24,234 nt of DNA, taken from contig NZ_WJFC01000202.1 in the NCBI RefSeq assembly GCF_009725235.1, positions 1-24,234 on the forward strand. Reading direction: 5' to 3'. Source of the DNA: Scytonema sp. UIC 10036. Its GTDB lineage: Bacteria > Cyanobacteriota > Cyanobacteriia > Cyanobacteriales > Nostocaceae. Shown piece by piece: positions 1 through 7,429 of this stretch. How positions within the stretch are numbered: the stretch's first letter is position 1; each line of letters opens with the position of its first letter. The position numbers were made by a program, and so were the translations under genes. The notes under the pieces are model-generated. The model worked only from the letters and a program-made list of their open reading frames with translations, ran no database searches and was not told the DNA's origin.

Positions 1-1372
1 AGACATCCTTAGCTGAAAATATTTTCCAGAGGTCAATTAAATCTTTTACCGTAGTTCTTTCGTCTAAAGATATACCAACACTACCTCTGTCAAAAATACG
101 TATGTTCATACGTTGTGCTTCACCAGCGGCTAAAATCTCCTCTAAACTGCGTTCTCCTAAATTGACACGCACAGTATCAAAGAAAGACTCGTTTGAAATG
201 CTGTAACCCAACTGCTTCAAACCTTCCGCCAGCATCACAGTCATTTGGTGGACATTCTCAGCAATTTTTTTTAACCCACTCGCACCGTGATACACAGCAT
301 ACATACCTGCCATCACTGCTAGCAACACTTGTGCCGTACAGATATTACTGGTAGCTTTTTCACGACGGATATGCTGTTCTCTCGTTTGTAAAGCAAGACG
401 CAATGCAGGTTTACCCCGAACATCCTTTGATACACCAACAATTCTTCCTGGAACTTGCCGCTTGTACTCTTCTTTAGTAGCAAAGTAAGCAGCATGAGGA
501 CCCCCATAACCCAGAGGAATACCAAAACGCTGGGTGCTGCCTATAGCGATATCAGCACCAAATTCACCAGGAGGTGTCAGTAAAACCAGACTTAATGGAT
601 CTGCGGCTACCGTCACCAATGCTCCCTCAGCATGGGCTTTTTCTACAAAAGCGCGGTAGTCGTAGATTGTACCATCAGTCGCAGGGTATTGAAGAATTGC
701 TCCAAAAATGGGTTCAGAAAAATCAAAGGTTTGATGGTCTCCCACAACAATCTTAATTCCCAAAGGATTTGCCCGTGTTTGCAACACATCTATAGTTTGG
801 GGATGGCAGTCCTGAGAAACAAAATAACTATTTGCTTTACTTTTGCAAACACCATAGCTCATACTCATAGCTTCTGCTGCTGCTGTTGCTTCATCGAGTA
901 ATGAAGCATTGGCAATTTCCAAACCAGTTAAATCAATAATCATTGTTTGGAAATTCAGCAGTGCTTCTAGCCGTCCTTGAGCAATTTCAGGTTGATAGGG
1001 AGTATAGGCAGTATACCAACCAGGGTTTTCCAGGATATTCCGCTGAATTACCGGAGGTGTAATACAGTCATAGTACCCCATACCGATGAATGAACGGAAA
1101 ACTTGATTTTTTGAGGCTATTTCTTTTAAAGTAGCGAGGGCTGCGTACTCAGTTTTTGCTTCTGGCAACTTTAACGGGCGAGATAACCGGATTCCTTGTG
1201 GAACGGTTTTGTCAATTAGCTTGTCAAGGGTGCTGTAACCCAAGACTTCAAGCATTTGCTGAATTTCATTGGATGACGGTCCAATGTGCCTTGCTTGAAA
1301 GCTCAATCTCTCACTTTTGTTCTTCAACGGTTGTTTAAGAGTTAACTCAACACGAGACTCGTAGTTTATCAC
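1..1372 (-). CDS. gcvP: Glycine dehydrogenase (decarboxylating), P protein, 5' part only
   Basis: This is the N-terminal ~457 codons of the glycine cleavage P protein, the PLP enzyme that decarboxylates glycine and passes the aminomethyl group to the lipoyl arm of GcvH. The frame is open from a GTG at 1372 to the window edge, so the gene is cut by the window and not broken. Family stretches are visible: [14 protein letters not shown] near the N-terminus, [22 protein letters not shown], and [10 protein letters not shown] at the edge. The PLP-binding lysine lies in the missing C-terminal half (full proteins are about 960-980 residues). GTG 1372 is chosen because it is preceded by AGAGAG and because an in-frame TGA lies further upstream with no other start codon between. 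It follows gcvT and gcvH on the same strand, 246 bases after gcvH. Confidence 0.95.
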   Translation of the reverse strand, partial: MINYESRVELTLKQPLKNKSERLSFQARHIGPSSNEIQQMLEVLGYSTLDKLIDKTVPQGIRLSRPLKLPEAKTEYAALATLKEIASKNQVFRSFIGMGYYDCITPPVIQRNILENPGWYTAYTPYQPEIAQGRLEALLNFQTMIIDLTGLEIANASLLDEATAAAEAMSMSYGVCKSKANSYFVSQDCHPQTIDVLQTRANPLGIKIVVGDHQTFDFSEPIFGAILQYPATDGTIYDYRAFVEKAHAEGALVTVAADPLSLVLLTPPGEFGADIAIGSTQRFGIPLGYGGPHAAYFATKEEYKRQVPGRIVGVSKDVRGKPALRLALQTREQHIRREKATSNICTAQVLLAVMAGMYAVYHGASGLKKIAENVHQMTVMLAEGLKQLGYSISNESFFDTVRVNLGERSLEEILAAGEAQRMNIRIFDRGSVGISLDERTTVKDLIDLWKIFSAKDV

Positions 1373-1474
1373 AAATTTCTCTCTAGACGCGATACTTAAT
1401 ATTTTGCAACAAGTAGATTTAACGCGTCATGTATGTGTGATTAATTTATCGAATTGTAACGAAATTTCTGGATA

Positions 1475-1617
1475 GGGGTAGGGAGTAGGGGTTAGGGTTA
1501 GGGGTTAGAGGAAACTGAACTATGTTGTATCAAAGATTGATTAATCTTGAATACTTCTTAGTTGTTACTACTCCCTACTCCCTACCCTACTCCCTACTCC
1601 CTACCCCCTACCCCTAG
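1475..1617. repeat. Paired heptamer arrays with complementary arms between gcvH and gcvP
   Basis: A G-rich array of degenerate GGGTTAG/GGGAGTA heptamers occupies 1475-1510, and a C-rich array of CTCCCTA/CTACCCC heptamers occupies 1571-1617. Bases 1475-1490 are an exact reverse complement of 1592-1607 (16 bp), and an alternative 15-bp partner lies at 1573-1587. The transcript between gcvH and gcvP could therefore fold into a long stem with a loop of about 100 bases. Such short tandemly repeated repetitive sequences are typical of filamentous cyanobacteria. An effect on gcvP expression is inference only. Confidence 0.8.
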
Positions 1618-1618
1618 T

Positions 1619-2005
1619 CTACCCTTCCACCTGGGCGCTGTACTCCTCTGCAGTCAATGCATCATCAATATCATCAGGATCGTCAGCACGGACTTTTAGC
1701 AACCAACCATCTCCGTAAGGATCATCTGCCACTTGTTCGGGAGAGTCAATTAAAGCGTCATTGCGTTCCACCACTGTGCCACTCACTGGTGAATTCAAGG
1801 ATTCAACAGCTTTCACTGACTCGATTGAGCCAAAGCTTTCTCCTTTGGTCACAGTATCACCAGTTTCTGGTAGCTCCAAAAACACAACATCCCCTAATTG
1901 CTCCACAGCAAAGGCAGTAATGCCAATGGTGGCAATATCTCCATCAAGGCGCACGTATTCATGGGTATCTAGGTATCTTAAATTATCGGGATATTCCAAA
2001 GACAT
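1619..2005 (-). CDS. gcvH: Glycine cleavage system H protein
   Basis: A 128-residue lipoyl carrier protein that shuttles the aminomethyl intermediate between the P, T and L proteins. The lipoyl-lysine motif IESVKAVES is visible with the modified lysine at residue 65. It is followed by the usual [11 protein letters not shown] turn and the [10 protein letters not shown] strand. The length matches the family (about 127-130). The ATG at 2003-2005 is preceded by GAGGAAG at good spacing. It lies 130 bases downstream of gcvT and 246 bases upstream of gcvP on the same strand, so co-transcription is likely, although both spacers are crowded with heptamer repeats. Confidence 0.97.
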   Translation of the reverse strand: MSLEYPDNLRYLDTHEYVRLDGDIATIGITAFAVEQLGDVVFLELPETGDTVTKGESFGSIESVKAVESLNSPVSGTVVERNDALIDSPEQVADDPYGDGWLLKVRADDPDDIDDALTAEEYSAQVEG

Positions 2006-2044
2006 ATCACTTCCTCATCCACATCAAAAAATTAACACAGATAA

Positions 2045-2142
2045 TGACTAATAGCTCATAGCTAATGGCTAATGGCTAATAGCTCATAGTAAAGACACAA
2101 TTAGCAATTAGCAATTAGCAATTAGCAATTAGCAATTAGCGA
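2045..2142. repeat. Heptamer array between gcvT and gcvH
   Basis: The first part (about 2045-2090) is a degenerate series of CTAATGG/CTCATAG-type heptamers. The second (about 2099-2142) is about six near-perfect tandem CAATTAG units ending at the gcvT stop codon region. It occupies most of the 130-base spacer. It is a short tandemly repeated repetitive (STRR) element, with copy number likely to vary between strains. Confidence 0.85.
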
Positions 2143-3263
2143 TTTTTTGAACGGTAAAAAGGTTTCTTAACAACTACCCCAGGGTGGGCTTTACCTCGAA
2201 TTTCTACTTCTAGTTGCTGACCGACTGTGGCGAGTTTAGTTGGAACATAGGCAAGAGCAATAGGATAGCCAAGTGTAGGTGATAGTGTACCACTTGTAAT
2301 TTCTCCAACAACTGCCCCTTGAGAAAGTACTTGATATCCGTGACGGGCTATGTTACGTCCTTGCATTCGCAAAGCAACTAATCGGCGTTGCACTCCGTTC
2401 GCTTTTTGCTGTTCTAAAACTGAGCGACCAATAAAGTCTTCTTTTTTATCAAGATGTACCAGCCAGCCCAAACCAGCTTCTAAAGGGGTGGTGGTGTCAT
2501 CAATATCTTGTCCGTAAAGTGCCATTGCAGCCTCAAGGCGAAGGGTATCTCTTGCACCCAATCCGCAAGGAATAACACCAGCGTTCAGCAGACTGCGCCA
2601 CAACTCTACTCCAGCATCTGGATCTAGCATGACTTCAAATCCATCTTCCCCCGTGTAACCAGTGCGGGCAAGGAATGCGGTCTTACCGAATACTGTTGCC
2701 TCTAAGTGTCCAAATGCCTTGACTTGGGTAATGTCTTTGTCAACAAACAATCGCAGCAAACTCACAGCTTGCGGTCCTTGCACGGCAATTAAGACTTTTT
2801 CGGGTGAAAGATCTTGGAAAACAAGCTCATCTAAATTTAGGTGTTGCAGCAGCCATGTTTTATCTTTGCTGGTGGTGGCAGCATTGACTATTATCGCTCC
2901 CCGTTGTCCCCCAGTTGGATCTTCACTTTGGTAGTAAACAATAATGTCGTCTATAATACCACCTTGAGGGTTTAATAAGACAGTATATTGTGCTTGACCG
3001 GGTTGCAAACGGCTTAAGTCTGAAGGAACTAAATGCTGGAGTTGGGTGATGAGGTTTTTGCCTTGCAGGATAAACTTACCCATGTGGGAAATATCAAACA
3101 TTCCTGCTGCATTTCTCACTGCTTCATGCTCTTTTGTAATACCTGTATACTGTACGGGCATTTCCCAACCACCAAAGCTAGTTAATCTTGCTTTCAGTTC
3201 TTGGGCAATAACAAATAAAGGTGTTCTCGCTAAAGACAGGGCGATTTCTTCTTGATTAGCCAC
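2136..3263 (-). CDS. gcvT: Glycine cleavage system T protein (aminomethyltransferase)
   Basis: A 375-residue tetrahydrofolate-dependent aminomethyltransferase that releases ammonia and forms 5,10-methylene-THF from GcvH-bound aminomethyl groups. Recognised by the N-terminal SFGGWEMPVQY and FDISHMGKF segments, the QYTVLLNPQGGIIDDIIVYY stretch, ARTGYTGEDGFEV, and the C-terminal barrel with VVGEITSGTLSPTLGYPIALAYV. The length is normal for the family. The start is GTG at 3261-3263 (reads VANQEE, initiator Met expected). No strong Shine-Dalgarno is seen upstream. It is the first gene of the apparent gcvT-gcvH-gcvP group. Confidence 0.96.
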   Translation of the reverse strand: MANQEEIALSLARTPLFVIAQELKARLTSFGGWEMPVQYTGITKEHEAVRNAAGMFDISHMGKFILQGKNLITQLQHLVPSDLSRLQPGQAQYTVLLNPQGGIIDDIIVYYQSEDPTGGQRGAIIVNAATTSKDKTWLLQHLNLDELVFQDLSPEKVLIAVQGPQAVSLLRLFVDKDITQVKAFGHLEATVFGKTAFLARTGYTGEDGFEVMLDPDAGVELWRSLLNAGVIPCGLGARDTLRLEAAMALYGQDIDDTTTPLEAGLGWLVHLDKKEDFIGRSVLEQQKANGVQRRLVALRMQGRNIARHGYQVLSQGAVVGEITSGTLSPTLGYPIALAYVPTKLATVGQQLEVEIRGKAHPGVVVKKPFYRSKNR

Positions 3264-3388
3264 GGGTTGTTTTAGTAGAGTGGATCACAATATATCGTTA
3301 CACTCCTACATATTTTCGCGCCTTTTTGGTTGAAAAATAATTTTTAACCCGTTGTTTATTGAATTTGAGAAGCAAAATTTTTAGATAT

Positions 3389-3416
3389 GTAAAGACGCGC
3401 CATGGCGCGTCTCTAT
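3389..3416. repeat. Dispersed palindromic element (perfect 20-bp core)
   Basis: Bases 3393-3412 are a perfect 20-bp palindrome centred on CCATGG. After one mismatch the pairing continues outward for 2-3 bases each side. It resembles the abundant GTAGAGACGCGCC...-type palindromes that I recall from Nostoc-like genomes. It sits between the stop codon of the 4719-3430 gene and the gcvT start, so it could also act as a weak bidirectional terminator, although no long T-run follows it on either strand. Confidence 0.7.
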
Positions 3417-3429
3417 TGCTTAACCTAAC

Positions 3430-4719
3430 CTAGGGCTGTTGTGGCTTTGGCTTTGGCTTGGGCTTTGGTAAATCCTTTGGTTTTCCTTCAGAACTGCCCT
3501 GAGGTTTACCCTGAGGAATACCTTCAGAACTACCCTGCGGTTTGCTCTGAGGACCACCTTCAGGAGTGCCCTGCGGTTTGCTCTGAGGACCACCTTCAGG
3601 ACTACCCTGAGGTTTGCCTGGAAACTTTCCTTTGGGCTTGCCTTTAAAAGGTGGTTTTCCTTTTGACGGGCCGGGACCAGGGTCCTTACCCGCTGCTTTT
3701 AGCGCTGCTCTTTTTTCTGCGATCGCTGTTGCTTTGTCATCTTTACTAGCTTTGAGGAACTTTGGTGGTTTCTCCAGTGGCAATCCCAGTAATGAGTCAA
3801 ATTCAAAAGCGTCCCGATGTGGCACAAACTTTGCCTTAATTTGAACAAAAACTGGTTTACCTTGCTCTTCTTTTGATGCTTTGGGATTAAACCTAAAAGG
3901 TGGTACCAATGCGTCTCGCCAGAACAAAGGTAAATGACTGGCTTTCATGTATTTTACTTTTTTGGCTGGTTCCGATTGTTTAATGTGCTCCAGTCGTTCT
4001 TTAGTAAAATTCTTGAAAACGGAGATACATGGTGTGCGACAAACAGGAATAAACTGCCACAATCCGCAAAGTTTAAACTCCATATCAGCGAGTTCTTCTG
4101 AAATCACCTCTTCATGGCGTCCTTTGTCAAAGCCGACGAGTTGGAAGCCAACATTCGGCGGTACGTCCCTACCGGGAAAATGAGTAAACCTTGGATAAAC
4201 AACAACCCTTTGGGTAGATTCGCCACTTGCTTCTATCTCTTTCTTGAGTGCATCAAAAGCTTTCTGTTTGCGCGGGGCATAGAACAGTGGGTATTCCTTA
4301 GTACCAATAGTAATGGTATTGTTGTTCGCCTCTCCAAACTTAACCTTGCCTGTGATGACACCAACTGCTTGAAAGATAGCACCAGGCTCCTCAGGAGTGG
4401 GCTTTTGCTCTGCTTCTGGAGCGGGCTTTTGCTCTGCTTCTGGAGCGGGCTTTTGCTCTGCTTCTGGAGCGGGCTTTTGCTCTGCCTTAGAAGTGGGCTT
4501 TTGCTCTGCCTTAGAAGTGGGCTTTTGCTCTGCCTTAGAAGTGGGCTTTTGCTCTGCCTTAGAAGTGGGCTTTTGCTCTGCCTTAGAAGTGGGCTTTTGC
4601 TCTGCCTTTGGGGCTGTGGATTCTTCGGGCGCAGGCTCTGGCGTTTGTTCAACCGTAGTTTCTGGTTTAGCAGAAGAAATTTCAACTTTTTTGTCGCTGC
4701 TCGCTTCTTTTGATGTCAT
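3430..4719 (-). CDS. Conserved-looking hypothetical protein with repeat-rich disordered tails
   Basis: A 429-residue protein of unknown function. Residues 1-38 are charged. Residues 39-110 are nine tandem octapeptides (AEQKPTSK five times, then AEQKPAPE/TPE four times). Residues 114-325 form the only globular-looking part, starting IFQAVGVITGKV and containing three cysteines (218, 227, 231). Residues 340-429 are rich in Gly, Pro and Lys, with four 12-residue units of the type SKPQGTPEGGPQ and a KPKPKPKP end. No signal peptide or membrane segment is seen. The beta-rich start of the core could be OB-fold-like, but that is a guess. The ATG at 4719 is preferred over an in-frame start at 4839 because the extra 40 residues are hydrophobic/basic and unlike the acidic, disordered start that follows. 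Ribosome-binding signals are weak at both. Confidence 0.75.
   Translation of the reverse strand: MTSKEASSDKKVEISSAKPETTVEQTPEPAPEESTAPKAEQKPTSKAEQKPTSKAEQKPTSKAEQKPTSKAEQKPTSKAEQKPAPEAEQKPAPEAEQKPAPEAEQKPTPEEPGAIFQAVGVITGKVKFGEANNNTITIGTKEYPLFYAPRKQKAFDALKKEIEASGESTQRVVVYPRFTHFPGRDVPPNVGFQLVGFDKGRHEEVISEELADMEFKLCGLWQFIPVCRTPCISVFKNFTKERLEHIKQSEPAKKVKYMKASHLPLFWRDALVPPFRFNPKASKEEQGKPVFVQIKAKFVPHRDAFEFDSLLGLPLEKPPKFLKASKDDKATAIAEKRAALKAAGKDPGPGPSKGKPPFKGKPKGKFPGKPQGSPEGGPQSKPQGTPEGGPQSKPQGSSEGIPQGKPQGSSEGKPKDLPKPKPKPKPQQP
3475..3618 (-). repeat. Four 36-bp tandem repeats inside the hypothetical gene (C-terminal tail)
   Basis: Four imperfect 12-codon units encode GKPQGSPEGGPQ, SKPQGTPEGGPQ, SKPQGSSEGIPQ and GKPQGSSEGKPK (residues 368-415 of the 4719-start protein). 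Confidence 0.85.
4390..4605 (-). repeat. Nine 24-bp tandem repeats inside the hypothetical gene (N-terminal tail)
   Basis: Nine near-identical 24-bp units encode AEQKP followed by TSK, APE or TPE. Two homogeneous blocks are visible: five TSK units and four APE/TPE units. This suggests recent unit duplication within each block. Copy number is likely unstable. Confidence 0.9.
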
Positions 4720-5514
4720 AACTATAAGTAAGCACGTTTTTTTTAATGATAAACTTGGGATTGCTTCCCAAGTTTTGTTTTGCTTGTAAAAGTGTTTGAA
4801 GCGACCGTTTTGGTATAGTAAACGACTCAGGAATATCACCGAAATGCTAGGAGACTAAGGTACGGAAGTCTTAGCACTGGTATGCGATCGCTTACTGCTT
4901 ATCCAAAAATCACTCCTACACTACAAGCAGTGATATGAATTATACATTGACAAAGCATATTTGCTCGTTTTGTCACTGTATTGCTGTTATACCGCACCTT
5001 GGCGGAGCATTTCGAATCCATATAGGTAAAATACCCGCATATGTATAGCGTTGCTTCTTCTCACGTCATTGAGCAAGAAAATTTCCGCTCTTGAAAATTT
5101 GCAAAATCATCAAATTCTAAAATATCATTCTGTGCTGATTCTTGCCACATAGTTTGCAATTCTTCTTTTGATAGTAAACTTGAGATATTTTTGAGAGTGC
5201 TTGACTATCAGTATGATGGATTGGGTATTTCCCAGGGACTGTTAGAGCAATTAATAACCTTATCAAACCACTAGTAAATCTGGCTTTCCAAATTCAGGAC
5301 AATAAATTAATTATTTCCTGCGCTGGGTAATCCCAGCTTTGTTGGCAGCAACCTTTATGGAGATGGGAAACCACTGTTTATGGTTAGTACCTTTCCCTCT
5401 AATGTTAGAGTTTAGCAATTGTGTGAAGAATGTTAGGTTTAAATGCTGCACGCGATTGAATTAGGGTTCTTAATATTGTTTAATAGAGATGTTGCGATTT
5501 ATGAAGTTAGCATT
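4720..5514. other. Gene-poor intergenic region (about 795 bp)
   Basis: No convincing intact gene is seen. The content is AT-rich, with a small GCTGGG-TAAT-CCCAGC hairpin at 5322-5337 and a possible broken reading frame on the minus strand (listed separately). The right part must hold the promoter of the pentapeptide gene at 5515, but I cannot place it with confidence. Confidence 0.6.
5075..5292 (-). pseudogene. Possible remnant of a small protein gene (frameshifted)
   Basis: Reading the minus strand from about 5292, one frame gives ...KYPIHHTDSQALSK up to an A-run near 5190. Switching frame there gives ISSLLSKEELQTMWQE and then SAQNDILEFDDFANFQE, ending at a TGA near 5075. The second part has a natural acidic, amphipathic composition, while neither part has its own start codon and ribosome-binding site. 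One base lost or gained in the A-run would join them. The family is not recognised. It could equally be chance open frame. Confidence 0.25.
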
Positions 5515-6012
5515 ATGAGGTATTGGCAAGCACTAGCTGGGTTAGTCTTGGCTATGGTTCTTTTGTTGTCTCCCCTGTCAGCATATGCAGCAAGTTCTTC
5601 CAGTATCAGTCGTGCCACAAGCAATCAGCTAAGTGGTAAAGATTTTTCAAACCAAAGCTTGATTGGGCAAGAGTACACTAGTCTCAAACTGGAAAACGCA
5701 AATTTTAGCAATGCCGATCTCCGTGGTGGAGTTTTTAACGCATCATTGTTGCGGGGAGCGAATCTCCACGGTGTTGATTTTACCGATGGCATAGCTTATC
5801 TATCAGACTTTAAAGGTGCTGATTTAAGTGAGGGAGTTTTTACAAACGCAATGATGTTGCGCTCTGTTTTTGATAATGTTGACGTCACAGGTGCTGATTT
5901 TAGTAATGCAGTTTTAGATCGTTTAGAAGTAAAAAAGCTTTGTGCGAACGCAACTGGAGTAAATCCTAAAACAGGTGTACCCACTCGTGAGTCCTTAGGT
6001 TGCGATTCCTGA
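5515..6012 (+). CDS. Secreted/thylakoid-lumen pentapeptide-repeat protein
   Basis: A 165-residue protein with an N-terminal signal peptide (hydrophobic stretch from residue 7, predicted cleavage after AYA at residue 25). About eighteen A(D/N)LXX/F-type pentapeptides follow (residues 45-135: [35 protein letters not shown]). The conserved tail [25 protein letters not shown] carries two cysteines. This layout matches the cyanobacterial relatives of the plant thylakoid lumenal pentapeptide proteins, whose biochemical role is not settled. The ATG at 5515 is chosen because it places the signal peptide at the N-terminus; an in-frame ATG at 5443 would add 24 unneeded residues. It converges on the 6946-6020 gene with only 7 bases between stop codons. 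Confidence 0.88.
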   Translation: MRYWQALAGLVLAMVLLLSPLSAYAASSSSISRATSNQLSGKDFSNQSLIGQEYTSLKLENANFSNADLRGGVFNASLLRGANLHGVDFTDGIAYLSDFKGADLSEGVFTNAMMLRSVFDNVDVTGADFSNAVLDRLEVKKLCANATGVNPKTGVPTRESLGCDS

Positions 6013-6019
6013 ACCTATT

Positions 6020-6946
6020 CTAACTCCTCTCTGCACGGGAGAGGGGTTTTTTAATCGGGAGAGTGTAGAATCCCAAGTGATTGGCAACTGGACGTTCGCG
6101 CATGGGTACTCTCGTATGAATCGGAGCATTTAAAACTTTTGGTTTTCCATCTGTTGCCATGACTAGTGTTGTTGAACCGCCCCCATCTATATTCAATGCA
6201 GTGTAAGCACCCAAATCTAGGATAATCTTTGTTAGCTCGGCGATCGCAACGCCTTCGCTGTAGAATAATTGTTTGCCATCAACAGCAATTAGCCAAAGTT
6301 CTGTCCCTTCTCGATTCACAGCAACTGCAACTCGCGGATAAGGTTTGTCATTACCTAGGTCAGAAATAGCTGACTGACCGCGATCAACTAAAATCTGACT
6401 ACCCGCAACGCCTTGTGCTGTTCCTTCAGGGCACTTTTCACTTTTCAAAATCCGAGCGCCATTGGTAGTTGAGATGCATAACACAAACCAGTATTTTTCA
6501 GGTTGGGAATAACGGATACCATTAGAAATAGCCTCACCAATGGGATTGACAACATCGCCACTGTGGGGATAATAATCCCAAGGAGTTTTTTCGTAGAAAT
6601 TATGGAAGTAACTGGCATTAACTGCTAATTGCAGCTTAAACTTGCTGAGAAATTCTGAAGTTGTTTGTGCTCTAGTTTCACCATCATCTAAAGTTTTTAC
6701 TCCGGGAGTGACAAGTGCTTTAATCCCTGGCGTTGTTAAGTCTATTGTGACGATATGCGTCATAACTGGACGTGGTATGGAACTAGCAATACGCTTGTAA
6801 ACTATTCCATCAAAGAGAGCTTGCTCCAAATTTGTTTGGGGTGGGCGTTGAAGACATAACCATCCATAAAATAGCAGTGGTAGTAGTAAGAAACTAATTC
6901 CTGCTAGTAAAAATCGTCGCAAGTAAACTAAGTATCTATGACGCAT
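6020..6946 (-). CDS. Membrane-anchored phosphodiester glycosidase family protein (NAGPA-like)
   Basis: A 308-residue protein with a single hydrophobic segment near the N-terminus (residues ~10-32, after a basic RHRYLVYLRR start), so it is probably anchored with the catalytic domain in the periplasm. The rest matches the phosphodiester glycosidase (NAGPA, formerly DUF2233) family. Visible are LAVNASYFHNFY, the PIGEAISNG segment, AVDGKQLFYSEGVAIAEL and the signature ALNIDGGGSTTLV, followed by PMRERPVANHLGFY. Bacterial members are thought to act on sugar-phosphodiesters of wall or surface polymers, but the substrate here is unknown. The ATG at 6946 is used. The small secreted gene 7353-7021 lies just upstream on the same strand (74-base gap with a short heptamer array) and may be co-transcribed. 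Confidence 0.85.
   Translation of the reverse strand: MRHRYLVYLRRFLLAGISFLLLPLLFYGWLCLQRPPQTNLEQALFDGIVYKRIASSIPRPVMTHIVTIDLTTPGIKALVTPGVKTLDDGETRAQTTSEFLSKFKLQLAVNASYFHNFYEKTPWDYYPHSGDVVNPIGEAISNGIRYSQPEKYWFVLCISTTNGARILKSEKCPEGTAQGVAGSQILVDRGQSAISDLGNDKPYPRVAVAVNREGTELWLIAVDGKQLFYSEGVAIAELTKIILDLGAYTALNIDGGGSTTLVMATDGKPKVLNAPIHTRVPMRERPVANHLGFYTLPIKKPLSRAERS
6022..6052 (+). terminator. Rho-independent terminator of the pentapeptide gene
   Basis: An 11-bp stem (6022-6032 pairs with 6038-6048, including two G-T wobbles) with a 5-base loop is followed by a run of six T (6047-6052). The hairpin lies inside the last codons of the convergent minus-strand gene, whose C-terminal KKPLSRAERS it encodes on the other strand. 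Confidence 0.85.
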
Positions 6947-6956
6947 TAACTACTCC

Positions 6957-6984
6957 CCAATGGCCAATGCCCAATGCCCAATCC
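6957..6984. repeat. Short heptamer array (CCAATGC type)
   Basis: About four tandem CCAATGC/CCAATGG/CCAATCC heptamers in the gap between the small secreted gene and the phosphodiester glycosidase gene. Confidence 0.7.
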
Positions 6985-7020
6985 CCCTCCACAGTGTGGG
7001 CAAATTGTCCGCCCCTTCGA

Positions 7021-7353
7021 CTATTTTGGTAGAGCATTGGCTGGAACGTGCTGAGTTCCACCCCAAACTTTTACGTCATTTGTTCCCTTACCATCTGCCA
7101 TTGCGGGGCGCACAGCATCATAAATATCAGGATATTTTGCCTGTAGTTGAGTATCATTCAGTTGAGCATCAAGTATGGTACCGTCTGAAGATCTCACCGT
7201 ATATGCAAATCCATTAGGAGTACTATTGATGGTAATTTGGTGGTCGCGCAGATCTAAAGTAGTCAGGGGGAGCTTTTCAGAAGCACGTGTTGTAGTAGCA
7301 AAAAATACACTAGACCCCAGGATGAGGAGAAGAGTTACTGACAGTTTACGCAC
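7021..7353 (-). CDS. Small secreted hypothetical protein
   Basis: A 110-residue protein of unknown function. Residues 1-24 form a signal peptide (MRKLSVTLLLILGSSVFFATTTRA, cleavage likely after TRA). The mature ~86 residues are polar, with LDLRDHQITINSTPNGFAYTVRSSDGTILDAQLNDTQLQAKYPDIYDAVRPAMA. No cysteine or membrane segment follows the signal peptide. The start is GTG at 7351-7353, supported by GAGG about 8 bases upstream. It is divergent from the flavoprotein gene at 7430 (76-base shared upstream region). Confidence 0.8.
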   Translation of the reverse strand: MRKLSVTLLLILGSSVFFATTTRASEKLPLTTLDLRDHQITINSTPNGFAYTVRSSDGTILDAQLNDTQLQAKYPDIYDAVRPAMADGKGTNDVKVWGGTQHVPANALPK

Positions 7354-7429
7354 GATCTGTCCTCAAAACAACTAGCAATAATTTAACTGTACTTCATGTA
7401 ATTTTGCAAACTTTTTTTAGGTAATATTA

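Noticed and set aside
1..1372. gcvP as a broken gene, because no complete frame is visible
   Set aside because: Translation from GTG 1372 to base 2 is uninterrupted and matches the P-protein N-terminal half throughout; it is only cut by the window edge.
1475..1510. GGGTTAG units considered as telomere-like or G-quadruplex element
   Set aside because: The chromosome type gives no reason for telomeres and the units are degenerate heptamers matching other gaps. A G-quadruplex is possible on paper but pairing with the C-rich arm is the simpler structure.
3264..3388. A glycine riboswitch upstream of gcvT
   Set aside because: The 125-base region is AT-rich and shows no tandem aptamer-like architecture that I can recognise.
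4114..4713. A 199-codon plus-strand frame with LLLCLRSG repeats, plus two other long frames over the same 24-bp repeats
   Set aside because: They are frames across the tandem repeats of the minus-strand gene; a repeat whose unit is a multiple of three keeps several frames open. Composition is not protein-like.
4720..4839. A longer start (4839) for the repeat-tailed hypothetical protein
   Set aside because: The extra 40 residues are hydrophobic and basic, do not form a proper signal peptide with a cleavage site, and precede a natural polar start MTSKEASSDKK.
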